Positions 24,055 to 32,554 of a stretch of DNA of 64,000 bases are shown piece after piece. Location of the stretch: NCBI GenBank assembly GCA_041653935.1, contig JBAZEO010000002.1:434001-498000 (forward strand). The letters run 5' to 3'. Source of the DNA: JAYEHL01 sp041653935. GTDB taxonomy: Bacteria; Chloroflexota; Dehalococcoidia; E44-bin15. Under the pieces are notes generated by a model. That model did no database searches, had not been told where the DNA came from, and saw only the letters and a program-made list of their open reading frames with translations. The translations under genes were made by a program, and so were the position numbers. Numbering within the stretch: the stretch's first letter is position 1; every line of letters begins with the position of its first letter.

Positions 24055-24069
24055 CCCCGGGAGATTATA

Positions 24070-24363
24070 ATGTCTGACTGGTACCTGTACTTAATAAGGT
24101 GTAGCGACGGAAGCCTGTACACGGGCATCACGACCGATGTCGCGCGCAGGTTCGCCCAGCACCGGGTGCAGGGCGCGGGCGGGGCCAAATACCTCAAGGG
24201 CAGGGGGCCCCTGGAGCTGGTGCTGCGCAGGAAGGTGGGGGGCAGGAGCCTGGCGCTGCGGGTGGAGCGTAAGGTCAAGAAGCTGCCGAAGGCCGGGAAA
24301 GAGAAGCTGATAAAAGACAGGAAGCGCCTCCGGGAAATCATCAAAACGATTGAAGGTAGATAA
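24070..24363 (+). CDS. GIY-YIG nuclease-domain protein (UPF0213/YhbQ-like)
   Basis: 97 residues from the ATG with GGGAGA about 7 nt upstream; an upstream in-frame extension would run into the repeat. Core motif WYLYLIRCSDGSLYTGIT with the GIY-YIG tyrosines replaced in the usual UPF0213 manner, followed by VARRFAQH with the catalytic-type Arg. Very basic C-terminus. Predicted DNA nuclease, probably repair-related. The upstream repeat contributes its promoter/ribosome region. Confidence 0.85.
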   Translation: MSDWYLYLIRCSDGSLYTGITTDVARRFAQHRVQGAGGAKYLKGRGPLELVLRRKVGGRSLALRVERKVKKLPKAGKEKLIKDRKRLREIIKTIEGR

Positions 24364-24430
24364 TCTCTTATGACTGGCTTCCAGCCTCCGACGGAATGAT
24401 TGGTTAAGTTGCAGAGCTTGCGATTGTGCC

Positions 24431-24599
24431 CAGCCTCTTACTTTTATGAAGAGTTAGCTTAAACAAAGAGGTGCAGGAGAATCATCTCCTGCCGGGGTAC
24501 TAGGGGTGTCCCCTAATTTTAAAATCCCCCAACGTATGGGGGATTTAGGGGGTTCGGTTATTGTTTCCCCCTTCAAGGGGGACAGCAGAGGGTTGACCC
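24431..24599 (+). repeat. Composite dispersed repeat, 3' half
   Basis: The 319-bp gap 24364-24682 holds this copy: a weak CCTCTT/AAGAG stem, the CAGGAGA/TCTCCTG hairpin (from 24475) and the complete terminal module. A -10-like TATAAT at 24634-24639 follows, probably for the helicase gene. Confidence 0.85.
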
Positions 24600-24682
24600 C
24601 TCCTTAACCCATTCTCAATTCCTCCAATTCGAGTATAATAGTATTGTAATTATCGACACACTATCGGAAGGAACATGTAGTA

Positions 24683-26326
24683 TTGCTTCGTAAACTCATC
24701 AAGGCAGCACAGGACAAGCTGACCGGGAAAAAGGATAAACAGGCACCGGTACCAGCACCACCCCCTCCACCAAAGGTCGAACTCAAGACGGCTCCGCAGA
24801 AGCCGCCGGAGATCAAAGCGCAAAGCGAACGGCCCCCTTACAAACCCGGTGGTTATCAGCAAAGCCGTCAACGCAGGCGGCCGGCCCCCCAGAACAGGCC
24901 CCCTTCGCCGTTCCCCAGAACGGATGACAGGAACGCGTCCGTGTCCAGATGGGATCCATCGCAATTTCAGGTAGCGCCGGCCGAAGGCAAGACACGTTTC
25001 CATGACCTTGGCCTGCCGCCAGAGATCATGCATGGGATCTCCGATATAGGTTTTGAATATTGCACCCCTATCCAGGCCGCGATACTGCCCAAGACCCTCT
25101 CAGGAGCGGATGCCTCGGGCAAGGCGCAGACCGGCACCGGCAAGACCGCCGCTTTCCTGATCACCATCCTCGCGCAGTTGAAACGCAGCCAGCCCGTCGA
25201 AGAGCGCCATCGCGGCGTGCCGCGCGCACTGATAATGGCCCCCACGCGCGAACTTGCCATGCAGATAACCAAGGAGGCCAACCTGCTGGGGAAGTACTGC
25301 CGGTTCAAAGTTGTTGCCGTGTTCGGCGGTATGGACTATCAGAGACAGATGCGGACGCTGGCGGAGAACGTGATCGATATAGTTGTGGCCACACCGGGGC
25401 GGTTGCTGGATTTCAAGAATCAGGGCATCGTTCACCTGGGCAAGGTCGAGATACTGGTAATAGACGAAGCCGATGAGATGTTGAACATGGGTTTTATCCC
25501 CGACATAAGGAAGATCGTGAACAGCACGCCGCCCAAGGCGAAACGGCAGACCATGCTCTTCGGCGCCACGCTCACGCCAGAGGTGAACCGTCTCGCATCG
25601 CAATGGACGCATAATCCCGTTACGGTCGATATCCATCCCGAGCAGGTAGCCATCGATACCGTCAAGCAGGTGGTATACCTTATCAAGAGCAGGGAAAGGT
25701 TCACCCTCCTGTACAACCTCGTCACGCAGCAGAACCTCAAGCGTGTCCTGGTCTTCTGCAACCGCCGTGATCAGACCCGCATACTGGCGGACCGGCTCAA
25801 GGCTCACGGGATCAGTTGCGCAGTGCTCTCCGGCGAGATCGCGCAGAAGCAGCGTATAAGGACGGTCGAGGACTTCCGTGACGGCAGAATAACGGTGATG
25901 GTATCTACGGATGTGGCCGGCCGGGGTATTCATATCGAAGACATCAGCCACGTGGTCAATTACAACCTGCCGCTGGACGCGGAGGACTACGTCCATCGCA
26001 TCGGACGCACCGGACGGGCCGGCAGCGCCGGCACATCGATCAGCTTCGCCACCGAGGACGAATCTTACCTGTTGCCGGCTATCGAGGAATACCTGACGGA
26101 GAAACTGCATTGCGTCTATCCTGCCGATGAATTACTCAACCCGGTGCCGCCTCCTGCGGCGGCCAAACCCTACCCCACCGCAACAAAAGCACCGGCTCCG
26201 GGTGATTCGACGCAGCCTCGCTCGCAGGCCCCGCGGCGCAGGCGCCCCCGTAATAAGAATAACTCGACAGGCAGAACGAACTATAACCAGCCGCCGCGTG
26301 CAACGCCGCCCGACGCACCAAAGTAA
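24683..26326 (+). CDS. DEAD-box RNA helicase
   Basis: 547 residues, TTG start with GGAAGGAAC 9 nt upstream (the nearby ATG at 24675 is followed by a stop). Residues 1-100 are a basic Pro-rich extension. Core motifs: FEYCTPIQ, AQTGTGKT, PTRELA, TPGRLL, DEAD (about 261), GAT in place of SAT, STDVAGRGIHI and HRIGRTGRAG. The C-terminal 80 residues are Pro/Arg-rich (RRRRPRN), an RNA-binding type tail as in RhlE/CshA. Probable role in RNA unwinding, ribosome assembly or mRNA decay. The GAT variant of motif III is a mild deviation. Confidence 0.93.
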   Translation: MLRKLIKAAQDKLTGKKDKQAPVPAPPPPPKVELKTAPQKPPEIKAQSERPPYKPGGYQQSRQRRRPAPQNRPPSPFPRTDDRNASVSRWDPSQFQVAPAEGKTRFHDLGLPPEIMHGISDIGFEYCTPIQAAILPKTLSGADASGKAQTGTGKTAAFLITILAQLKRSQPVEERHRGVPRALIMAPTRELAMQITKEANLLGKYCRFKVVAVFGGMDYQRQMRTLAENVIDIVVATPGRLLDFKNQGIVHLGKVEILVIDEADEMLNMGFIPDIRKIVNSTPPKAKRQTMLFGATLTPEVNRLASQWTHNPVTVDIHPEQVAIDTVKQVVYLIKSRERFTLLYNLVTQQNLKRVLVFCNRRDQTRILADRLKAHGISCAVLSGEIAQKQRIRTVEDFRDGRITVMVSTDVAGRGIHIEDISHVVNYNLPLDAEDYVHRIGRTGRAGSAGTSISFATEDESYLLPAIEEYLTEKLHCVYPADELLNPVPPPAAAKPYPTATKAPAPGDSTQPRSQAPRRRRPRNKNNSTGRTNYNQPPRATPPDAPK

Positions 26327-26452
26327 GGTTTACGGTAAGCCTCGACCATCACTTCCCCACCAACGCAAACAACCACTTGTCCTTTCTGGATTTCAGCCGG
26401 AGTTTACCACGTACGACCGATACGGGGCCGGAATGGCTGGTAACGAACTCCT

Positions 26453-26800
26453 CCTGTCCCCCTCTTTGATAAAGAGGGGGAAGCGACCTCACCATTTCAC
26501 AGATGCGGCGCGCAAGAATAATTTGTATGGTGCACGTCGCGACGTGCACCATACATTGTGTGTAGGGAAACAATGGCTTGTATACCCTCATCACAGCCTT
26601 CTCCCACAATGGTGCTCAGTCTTCCTCTTTAGCCCTCTCCCATGAGATGAGAGGTCAGCTTACTAAAAGAGGTGCAGGAGAATCATCTCCTGCCAGGGTA
26701 TTAGGGGTGTCCCCTAACTCTCTTGTCCCCCAACGTATGGGGGACTATAGGGGGTTCGGATATTGTTTCCCCCTTTCAAGGGGGACAGCAGGAGGTTGAT
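26453..26800 (+). repeat. Composite dispersed repeat, full copy with loop-less palindrome
   Basis: Fills most of the 570-bp gap 26327-26896. Modules: CCCCCTC/GAGGGGG hairpin, CAGATGCGGCGCGC box, then a perfect 30-bp palindrome (26525-26554, half-site GTATGGTGCACGTCG) replacing the looped hairpin of other copies. CCCTCTC/GAGAGG, CAGGAGA/TCTCCTG and the full terminal module to 26800 follow. Confidence 0.85.
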
Positions 26801-26809
26801 TCTCTCCAT

Positions 26810-26838
26810 TTGAAAATCCCCGCAGAATAATGTATATT
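26810..26838 (+). promoter_or_regulatory. Promoter of OsmC-like gene
   Basis: TTGAAA (26810-26815), 17-bp spacer, TATATT (26833-26838), starting 10 bp after the repeat ends. Confidence 0.6.
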
Positions 26839-26896
26839 CCCTTAATACATAAGCGGCCGGGCCAGGGTGCAGGCCGTTTTTAGAACAGGAGAGGAT

Positions 26897-27283
26897 ATGA
26901 TCGTCTGCAAAAGCGATGCAAAGAAGTACAAGGCTACGATTTCGAACGAAAAAGATGAGATGACCTACGAGGCCCCTGCGGACAAGGGGGGCAAGGAATC
27001 GGGATTCACACCATACGAACTGCTGGAGGCCGCGCTTGCCGCCGACATGAACGTAGCGATACGCGTATATGCCGATAAGACGGGCTTTCCTCTCGCCAAT
27101 GTAACAACCTACGTCAGCGTAGATAAGAGCAACACATCGGAGGCCCTCATCAAATACTCGATCAAGCTTGAAGGCGAGCTCAACAGCCAGCAGAAAAAGC
27201 TGCTGCTTCAAGCAGCGTTGCAGACACCGGTGCGCAGCACGCTCTCAAAGAGGATATCGGTCATATACTCAAGCAGGATTTAA
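26897..27283 (+). CDS. OsmC-like protein lacking both redox cysteines
   Basis: 128 residues from the ATG behind AGGAGAGG. The segment GFTPYELLEAALAADM and the following helix VAIRVYADKTGFPL match the OsmC/YhfA fold. Where peroxide-reducing relatives have Cys (GAC-T and the late CPVHRTL) this protein reads AADM and TPVRSTL. Only one Cys remains, near the N-terminus. A thiol peroxidase role is therefore unlikely; a binding or structural role is possible. It stands alone behind its own promoter. Confidence 0.82.
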   Translation: MIVCKSDAKKYKATISNEKDEMTYEAPADKGGKESGFTPYELLEAALAADMNVAIRVYADKTGFPLANVTTYVSVDKSNTSEALIKYSIKLEGELNSQQKKLLLQAALQTPVRSTLSKRISVIYSSRI

Positions 27284-27322
27284 AGTTTTAAGTCACGGCA
27301 CAATACAACCGGACGGCATGCA

Positions 27323-27892
27323 GTGAAAGTCGGCAACACCATGCAATTCGCCTCCAGGGATAAGTGGCATAACTGGCTGGCGGCGCATCACTCCACTGAA
27401 AAAGAGCTCTGGCTTATTATTTATAAAAGGCACATCGGGAAGCCGGGGCTCTCCTACCAGGAAGCGCTCGATGAAGCGCTGTGCTTCGGATGGATCGACG
27501 GCACGCTCAAACGCATCGACGATGAGAAGCACATGATCCGTTTCTCGCCGCGCAGAAGCAGGAGCATCTGGTCAAAGGCCAACAGGGGCAGGGCCGAACG
27601 TCTCATAGCTGAGGGGCGGATGACGGGGGCGGGGCTAGCTATGATCGAACAGGCTAAAAAGAACGGCGAGTGGTACAGGGAGTTGTCGAACGATGAGGGT
27701 GCAATCGTGCCTCCCGATTTAACGGAATCTCTAAAGTCCAACAAAAAGGCGCGCAAGAACTTCGAGAATTTCCCTCCGTCGCTGCAGGAACAATTCATCT
27801 ACTGGATAACCAGCGCCAAACGAGCCGAAACCAGGACAAAGCGCATTCTGGAGACCGTCGCCAGGGCCGAGCGCAACGAGCGGCCGACATAG
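27323..27892 (+). CDS. YdeI/OmpD-associated family protein
   Basis: 189 residues. Family features are WHNWLAAHHSTEKELWLIIYK, YQEALDEALCFGWIDG, FSPRRSRSIWSKANRGRAERL and the C-terminal FENFPPSLQEQFIYWITSAKRAETRTKRI. These proteins have been linked to stress or antimicrobial peptide resistance, without a known reaction. The start is uncertain: GTG 27323 has a weak CGGA site and ATG 27341 has none. Follows the OsmC-like gene by 39 nt. Confidence 0.82.
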   Translation: MKVGNTMQFASRDKWHNWLAAHHSTEKELWLIIYKRHIGKPGLSYQEALDEALCFGWIDGTLKRIDDEKHMIRFSPRRSRSIWSKANRGRAERLIAEGRMTGAGLAMIEQAKKNGEWYRELSNDEGAIVPPDLTESLKSNKKARKNFENFPPSLQEQFIYWITSAKRAETRTKRILETVARAERNERPT

Positions 27893-27949
27893 TTCTCTCA
27901 CAGGTCCCGATTGGCTTCTTCACTTCCCACAGGTTATCGTGTTTTGCGT

Positions 27950-27978
27950 TTGACTGACATTACTCACAGTTGTAGAAT
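27950..27978 (+). promoter_or_regulatory. Promoter of gene at 28035
   Basis: TTGACT (27950-27955), 17-bp spacer, TAGAAT (27973-27978). Confidence 0.65.
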
Positions 27979-28034
27979 ACCACCATCTATATAATCAGTT
28001 TAAAAATTAAAGTCAGGTCTTATAGGAGGTCTTA

Positions 28035-28469
28035 GTGAACCACGATGATTTTTTTGCTAAAGTTGATGCGGGACTCCACAAAGAAACAGAAACTGATGCC
28101 GCTTCACGGGAAACGGCATCGAAGGACCGTGAATTCGTTAAGCAGGTTATTACCAAACTGATTCCGATCGCCGCCTCTTACGAAGCAAAGCTCAAAGAGC
28201 GCGGGATTGACGCCAAGGTGGATAGCTCTGCGACAGGCATTACCGTCACCCTTCGATACAAAGATGGTTGCCGCAGTGAACTATACGTTGGAGGCCTCCC
28301 GAAGTCACATCTAATAGAATTGAATACATCGTATATCGAGGATAATCAGACCTACTCTGCCACCAAAAATTACAACAGCAGCAGATGGCAAGACGGTTTC
28401 TTCGAAGACAGGTTACAGAGGCTGGTTGAAAATTTCCTGCTCTATGCAGATAAGCATGGCGGCATTTAG
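28035..28469 (+). CDS. Hypothetical cytosolic protein
   Basis: 144 residues, GTG start behind AGGAGG and a good promoter. N-terminal half is charged and helical (ETETDAASRETASKDREF), followed by beta-like segments (ITVTLRYKDGCRSELYVGGL). No signal peptide or membrane helix, and no family recognised. It ends 16 nt before the convergent five-gene array of three-cysteine proteins, with no obvious terminator between them. Confidence 0.7.
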   Translation: MNHDDFFAKVDAGLHKETETDAASRETASKDREFVKQVITKLIPIAASYEAKLKERGIDAKVDSSATGITVTLRYKDGCRSELYVGGLPKSHLIELNTSYIEDNQTYSATKNYNSSRWQDGFFEDRLQRLVENFLLYADKHGGI

Positions 28470-28485
28470 TGCTGGTGGACAGCAG

Positions 28486-29043
28486 TTATTCCTCCAGCTT
28501 GAACTCCCACTGGCAGCAGATATCGCTGCCCCTTTTCCGCGGCGGCAGCTTCAACGCAGCGACTTTTATCTTCGGGTTGAAATACCCGGCCGTCAGCTCG
28601 AACAGCCTGCGCTCCAGATCATGGCATATCGTGCCCCAGCGCTCGGTGCCCTCCTTCTCCAGGTGTAACAGCGTTTGGCAGTCGCGATAGGTGATCACGG
28701 CACGATTCTTCTCCGGCATCTCGAAGGTGCGGTTATGAACCCACATCCACGGTGTGGCCTGCATGGCCTTGATCAGAGTCTCCACATCGTTGCCGTGGAT
28801 ATTCAGAGCCTCGCATACGGTATCAAGCTCGTAATTGATGAACTTCTCCCAAATCTCGGTGTCGCACTCGAAGGCCAGCTCGTTGCCGCGCTTCTTCATG
28901 ACGGTCACATACCAGGTGGCATCCAGCCTGCGCAGGTAGTTGGAGTTTTCCTTCAATATATTAAGCAGCGCCTCGCGCGACAATTTTTCGTGGCTGAAAT
29001 CCGATTGGAACGGTCCACTGTAATCGGGCAAAAACTTGGTCAT
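28486..29043 (-). CDS. Three-cysteine family protein (copy 6; last gene of five-gene array)
   Basis: 185 residues. The ATG overlaps the preceding stop (ATGA) and has GAGAGGAAGG upstream; longer in-frame starts intrude into the neighbour. Signatures: DYSGPF, LSREAL, ATWY, the first Cys in RDCQTL, the second in ICHDLE, NPKIKV, LKLPPRK and a terminal CCQWEF. It differs from locus-1 members by HGNDV and W-rich ATPWMW in the middle. Function unknown. Confidence 0.85.
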   Translation of the reverse strand: MTKFLPDYSGPFQSDFSHEKLSREALLNILKENSNYLRRLDATWYVTVMKKRGNELAFECDTEIWEKFINYELDTVCEALNIHGNDVETLIKAMQATPWMWVHNRTFEMPEKNRAVITYRDCQTLLHLEKEGTERWGTICHDLERRLFELTAGYFNPKIKVAALKLPPRKRGSDICCQWEFKLEE

Positions 29044-29600
29044 ACCTTCCTCTCGATCTTGAACTCCCAGCGGCAGCTGATCTCGCTGCCTTTCTCGCGG
29101 GGCGGCAACTGGAGCGGGGTTACCTTGATCGCCTTGTTGAAGTAGTGCGCCCGCAGCTCGAACAGCTTTTTGTCCAGCACGTGGCATATCTGCATGTAGC
29201 GATGCGTGCCCTCCTTCTCCAGATTGAGCAGCGTCTCGCAGTTGCGGCAGGTGATTACGGCATGGTCGTTGCTGATTAGGTCATACGAGCGGTCATAGGC
29301 CCAGTTCCACGGCGACGCCTGCATCGTCTTCACCAGCGCCAGCACATCGTTGCCGCGGATGCCGAACATCTCGCTCACAGACTTGGACTCATAGATGATG
29401 AACTTCTCCCATATCTTGACGTCGCAGTCGAAGGCGGCGTCGTTGCCGAAGCGCTTCATCACGGTAACATACCAGGTGCCGTCCAGACGGCGCAGGTAAT
29501 CCGACCCGGCCTTGGCCACCTTCAGCAGCATCTCGCGGCTCAGCTTCTCCTGGCTGAAACCGGGATCGAACTCCCCGCTGTAATCGTTATTCAGCTTCAT
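29040..29600 (-). CDS. Three-cysteine family protein (copy 7)
   Basis: 186 residues from the ATG that overlaps the upstream stop by 4 nt. Signatures DYSGEF, LSREMLLK, GTWYVTVMKR, RGNDV, SPWNW, CRNCETL, ICHVLD, LQLPPREK, and SCRWEF at the end. The FNKAIKV segment replaces FNPKIKV. Closest to copy 6 (shared WYVTVMK). Part of the translationally coupled array. Confidence 0.85.
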   Translation of the reverse strand: MKLNNDYSGEFDPGFSQEKLSREMLLKVAKAGSDYLRRLDGTWYVTVMKRFGNDAAFDCDVKIWEKFIIYESKSVSEMFGIRGNDVLALVKTMQASPWNWAYDRSYDLISNDHAVITCRNCETLLNLEKEGTHRYMQICHVLDKKLFELRAHYFNKAIKVTPLQLPPREKGSEISCRWEFKIERKV

Positions 29601-30160
29601 ACTTTCTTCCTGTCGATCTTGAATTCCCACTGGCAGCAGATATCGTCGGCGCTTTTGCGCGGCGGCAGCTTCAGCGCTGTTACTTTCATTTTTGGATTAT
29701 AAAAGTGGGCCATCTTCATGAATATCTTCATTTCCAGATCGACGCATATCTGTTTTTCACGCCCGGCGCCCTCCCTCTCCAGCGCCACCAGCGTGGGACA
29801 TTCGCGATAGGTGATTACCAGATGGTCGCGGCTCTTCAGATCAAGGTCGCATTTGTACATCCAGAACCACGGGCTCACCTGGAAAGCCTTGGCCACGGCT
29901 ACGGCGTCGTCGCCCCTGACGTTAAGCAGATCACGCGCGATCTTTAGCTCGTGCAACACCAGCCGCTCCCACACCTCGCTGTCGCAGGCGAAGGCCGTAT
30001 CGTTGCCGCAACGGTTCATCACCGAAAGGTACCAGTTGCCGTCCAGACGCCGGATGTAGTCCGAATACGCGTGCATAAGACCGACGAGGCCTTCCTTGGA
30101 AAGCCTGCCGTGATCGAAGGAGGGGTCGTAGTCCCCGCTGTAATCGTATAGCAGTTCCAT
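29597..30160 (-). CDS. Three-cysteine family protein (copy 8)
   Basis: 187 residues. Signatures DYSGDYDPSFD, LSKEGLVGLM, GNWYLSVMNRCGND, RGDDAVAVAKAFQVSPWFW, RECPTL, ICVDLE, YNPKMKV, LKLPPRKSADDICCQWEF. Very similar to copy 9 just upstream (5-nt gap), so this pair is a recent tandem duplication. An extra Cys in NRCGND is shared by the pair. Confidence 0.85.
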   Translation of the reverse strand: MELLYDYSGDYDPSFDHGRLSKEGLVGLMHAYSDYIRRLDGNWYLSVMNRCGNDTAFACDSEVWERLVLHELKIARDLLNVRGDDAVAVAKAFQVSPWFWMYKCDLDLKSRDHLVITYRECPTLVALEREGAGREKQICVDLEMKIFMKMAHFYNPKMKVTALKLPPRKSADDICCQWEFKIDRKKV

Positions 30161-30165
30161 TATCT

Positions 30166-30723
30166 CTACCTTTCGACCTTAAACTCCCACTGGCAGCAAA
30201 CGTCATCGGCGCTCTTACGCGGCGGCAGCTTGAGTGCAGCGACCTTCATATTGCGATTGAAATGGTGCGCGATGGTCGTAAAAAGCTCCGGCTCCATCTC
30301 GCGGCATATCCTCCCCTCGCGCCCCGAACCCTCCTTCTCCAGCGCCAGCAGCGTCGGGCATCTGACGAACGTAACAATGAGACTGCCGCTGTCCTTGAGG
30401 TCGAGCCTGTAATCGAAGGTCCAGAACCAGGGGCTCACCTGGAAATATTTCGCGACCGATGCTACGCCGCCTCCGCGGATGTTCATCATCTCAGAGGCGA
30501 TCTTCAGCTCCAGCTTCATAAGTTTGTCCCAGACGGCGATATCGCAATCGTAAGCGATGTCGTCGCCGCACCTGTTCATGGCTGACAGGTACCAGTGGCC
30601 GTCCAGCTTGCGGATATAGCTGGAACACGCGGCGAGCAGCCCAACGAGCCCCTCCTTCGACAGTTTGCTGTAATCGAAGGAAGGATCGAAATCGCCGCTG
30701 TAATCGTACACGGGTTCGGTCAT
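30166..30723 (-). CDS. Three-cysteine family protein (copy 9)
   Basis: 185 residues from the ATG overlapping the stop of copy 10. Signatures DYSGDFDPSFD, LSKEGLVGLL, GHWYLSAMNRCGDD, SPWFW, VRCPTL, ICREMEPE, FNRNMKV, LKLPPRKSADDVCCQWEF. Nearest relative is copy 8. An upstream in-frame start (30750) lies inside the preceding gene and is less likely than this coupled ATG. Confidence 0.85.
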   Translation of the reverse strand: MTEPVYDYSGDFDPSFDYSKLSKEGLVGLLAACSSYIRKLDGHWYLSAMNRCGDDIAYDCDIAVWDKLMKLELKIASEMMNIRGGGVASVAKYFQVSPWFWTFDYRLDLKDSGSLIVTFVRCPTLLALEKEGSGREGRICREMEPELFTTIAHHFNRNMKVAALKLPPRKSADDVCCQWEFKVER

Positions 30724-31280
30724 TTGGAACGCTCCAGTTTCAGCTCCCACTGGCAGCTGATATCGCTGCCCGGCTCCTGTGGCGGCAGCTTCAGCGGCCT
30801 AACGACGATATTCGGATTAAATACATGCGCTTTGACCTCCATGAGCCTGTACTCCAGCTGGTGGCAGATGAGCTTCTCGCGCCCCTGCCCCTCCTTCGTC
30901 AGCGACTTGAGTGTGGGACAGTTGAGGAAGCTGATGATGGCGATGTTATCGCCCTTCAGCTCGGCTTTGATATCGTACATCAGCGACCACGGGCTGGCCT
31001 GCAGCGATTTGGCCACGGCATCCACGCCGTCGCCCTTGATATTGAGCATCCTGCGCGTGAGCTCCATAGTGTAAGCACCGAGCTTCTCCCAGATATCGCT
31101 GTCCATCTTGAAGGCCAGGTCGTTGCCGCACTCCTTCATCACGGCCAGATACCAGTAGCCGTCGATCATGCGGATGTAGTCCGAGCTGGCCTTGAGCATC
31201 TTGTGCATCGCGCTCTTTGACAGCTTCTCGTAGTTGAAATCCGGGTCGAACTTGCCGCTGTAATCCTTCATTTCAGCCAT
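30720..31280 (-). CDS. Three-cysteine family protein (copy 10; first gene of five-gene array)
   Basis: 186 residues, ATG behind GAGGAGTGAAG. Signatures DYSGKFDPDF, LSKSAMHKML, GYWYLAVMKECGND, KGDGVDAVAKSLQASPWS, LNCPTL, ICHQLE, FNPNIVV, LKLPPQEPGSDISCQWELKLE. It is 15 nt downstream of the LysE-family gene, so the transcript may begin with the exporter. Most divergent of the five. Confidence 0.85.
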   Translation of the reverse strand: MAEMKDYSGKFDPDFNYEKLSKSAMHKMLKASSDYIRMIDGYWYLAVMKECGNDLAFKMDSDIWEKLGAYTMELTRRMLNIKGDGVDAVAKSLQASPWSLMYDIKAELKGDNIAIISFLNCPTLKSLTKEGQGREKLICHQLEYRLMEVKAHVFNPNIVVRPLKLPPQEPGSDISCQWELKLERSK

Positions 31281-31295
31281 AACTTCACTCCTCGA

Positions 31296-31979
31296 CTATA
31301 CTGCCGGCTCCGGCGGCGATACAAGATACAGAGCGCCCGAAACGAGAAAATACATACCCAACCCTACAAGCATAACGCCGCACACAATGAGTATCCAACG
31401 ATAGACGGAATCGTTGATGAACCTCATGCCCTTAGTAACCACCAGCCCCACCAGCGCGTACAATCCGAAATCCCCCAGCGTATGGCCGGCAAAGAACGTG
31501 ACCACGCCGGCAGCGCCCAGTTTGAGCGACCACAGCAGATACGTTATCCCGATGGTGGCCCACCACAGGAACCAGAAGGGATTGGAGATGCTGGTCACAA
31601 TCCCGGAGACCACCAGCATGTGATCGCGGGTCGCATAAGTTGCAGGACTGGACAGCGGGTTTGTGCTATGCCTGCCCTTGACCACGGTCACCACGCCGAT
31701 GCCGATGAGCACCGACCCGCCCACGATACCGATGATGCTGGCGATGAAGTCGCTGTCTATAAAGCGGCTCAGGCCGAAGACCAGCGCAATGACCAGCGCC
31801 AGTTCCAGCAGAGCGTGGCCCGCGATGATCAGCGGTGCAGCGCGGAAGCCGCGCTGGGCCACGCTGCTGATGGTCAGCGCCAGCACCGGCCCCGGCATCA
31901 AGGCGCCGGATATCGCCACAATAAACGACGTGAAAAATATGGCCGCCAGTGTGGCTTCAGGAAGGGCCTCAGTCGTCAT
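31296..31979 (-). CDS. LysE/RhtB-family amino-acid or small-molecule exporter
   Basis: 227 residues with about six membrane helices. It has the LysE-family start region GALMPGPVLALTISSVAQRGFRAAPLIIAGHALLE (given here in part: MPGPVLALT, GHALLE). A TATACT (31986-31991 on the complement) lies 6 nt from the ATG and there is no ribosome site, suggesting a leaderless message. It heads the run into the five three-cysteine genes, so it may export or retain a metabolite related to them; this is speculative. Confidence 0.85.
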   Translation of the reverse strand: MTTEALPEATLAAIFFTSFIVAISGALMPGPVLALTISSVAQRGFRAAPLIIAGHALLELALVIALVFGLSRFIDSDFIASIIGIVGGSVLIGIGVVTVVKGRHSTNPLSSPATYATRDHMLVVSGIVTSISNPFWFLWWATIGITYLLWSLKLGAAGVVTFFAGHTLGDFGLYALVGLVVTKGMRFINDSVYRWILIVCGVMLVGLGMYFLVSGALYLVSPPEPAV

Positions 31980-32073
31980 AATATCAGTATAGCAGGGAAA
32001 CTCGATGTCGAACAATGCAGAGGTCGAAGTTATGCAGGATAACTTCTGTCGATACGACGAGGGAGCGTCTCAG

Positions 32074-32464
32074 CCCTCACCCTAGCCCTCTCCCTGCGGA
32101 GGGAGAGGGAAGATAATTTAAGGAACACCCCCTAGCCCCCTCTTCTAAAAAGAGGGGGAACTTGAAAGGGCGAGATTACCTCGCCCCTACACGATTGTTT
32201 AAAAAATATTAGGGCACGGCGTGCCGTACCCCTACAGACGAATATGAGTTTCGTTCCTACATTAGCCCCCAAACTATGGAGTATCTATCGTCATTGCTAT
32301 AGCTCTCTCAAAGAGAGGTTAGCTCATCATAAAGAGGTGAAGGAGACTCATCTCCTGCCAGGGGTTTGGGGGTGTCCCCCAAAATTAAAGTTCCCCAACG
32401 TATGGGGGACTAGCAGGGGGTTCGGTTGTTGTTTCCCCCTTTCAAGGGGGACAGCAAGGGGTTG
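32074..32464 (+). repeat. Composite dispersed repeat, rearranged copy
   Basis: The divergent gap 31980-32554 contains a 10-bp CCCTCTCCCT/AGGGAGAGGG hairpin (32086-32109) and CCCCTCTTCTAAAAAGAGGGG (32134 on; shown only as a landmark). A segment with a GGGCACGGCGTGCC palindrome comes next, then CTCTC/GAGAG (32305-32317), a GGAGA/TCTCC hairpin and the full terminal module to 32464. The GCGGCGCGC box and its long hairpin are missing. Confidence 0.75.
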
Positions 32465-32554
32465 AGTCCTCTCGACCATCATCTCTCTCTACTTGCAATC
32501 GACACATGAATACAGTTATCATCATAAAAGTAATCCTTAATATTGAGTAATCGA

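Noticed and set aside
26127..26645. Open frame running from the helicase tail into the repeat
   Set aside because: Out of frame with the helicase and composed of repeat sequence; no start site.
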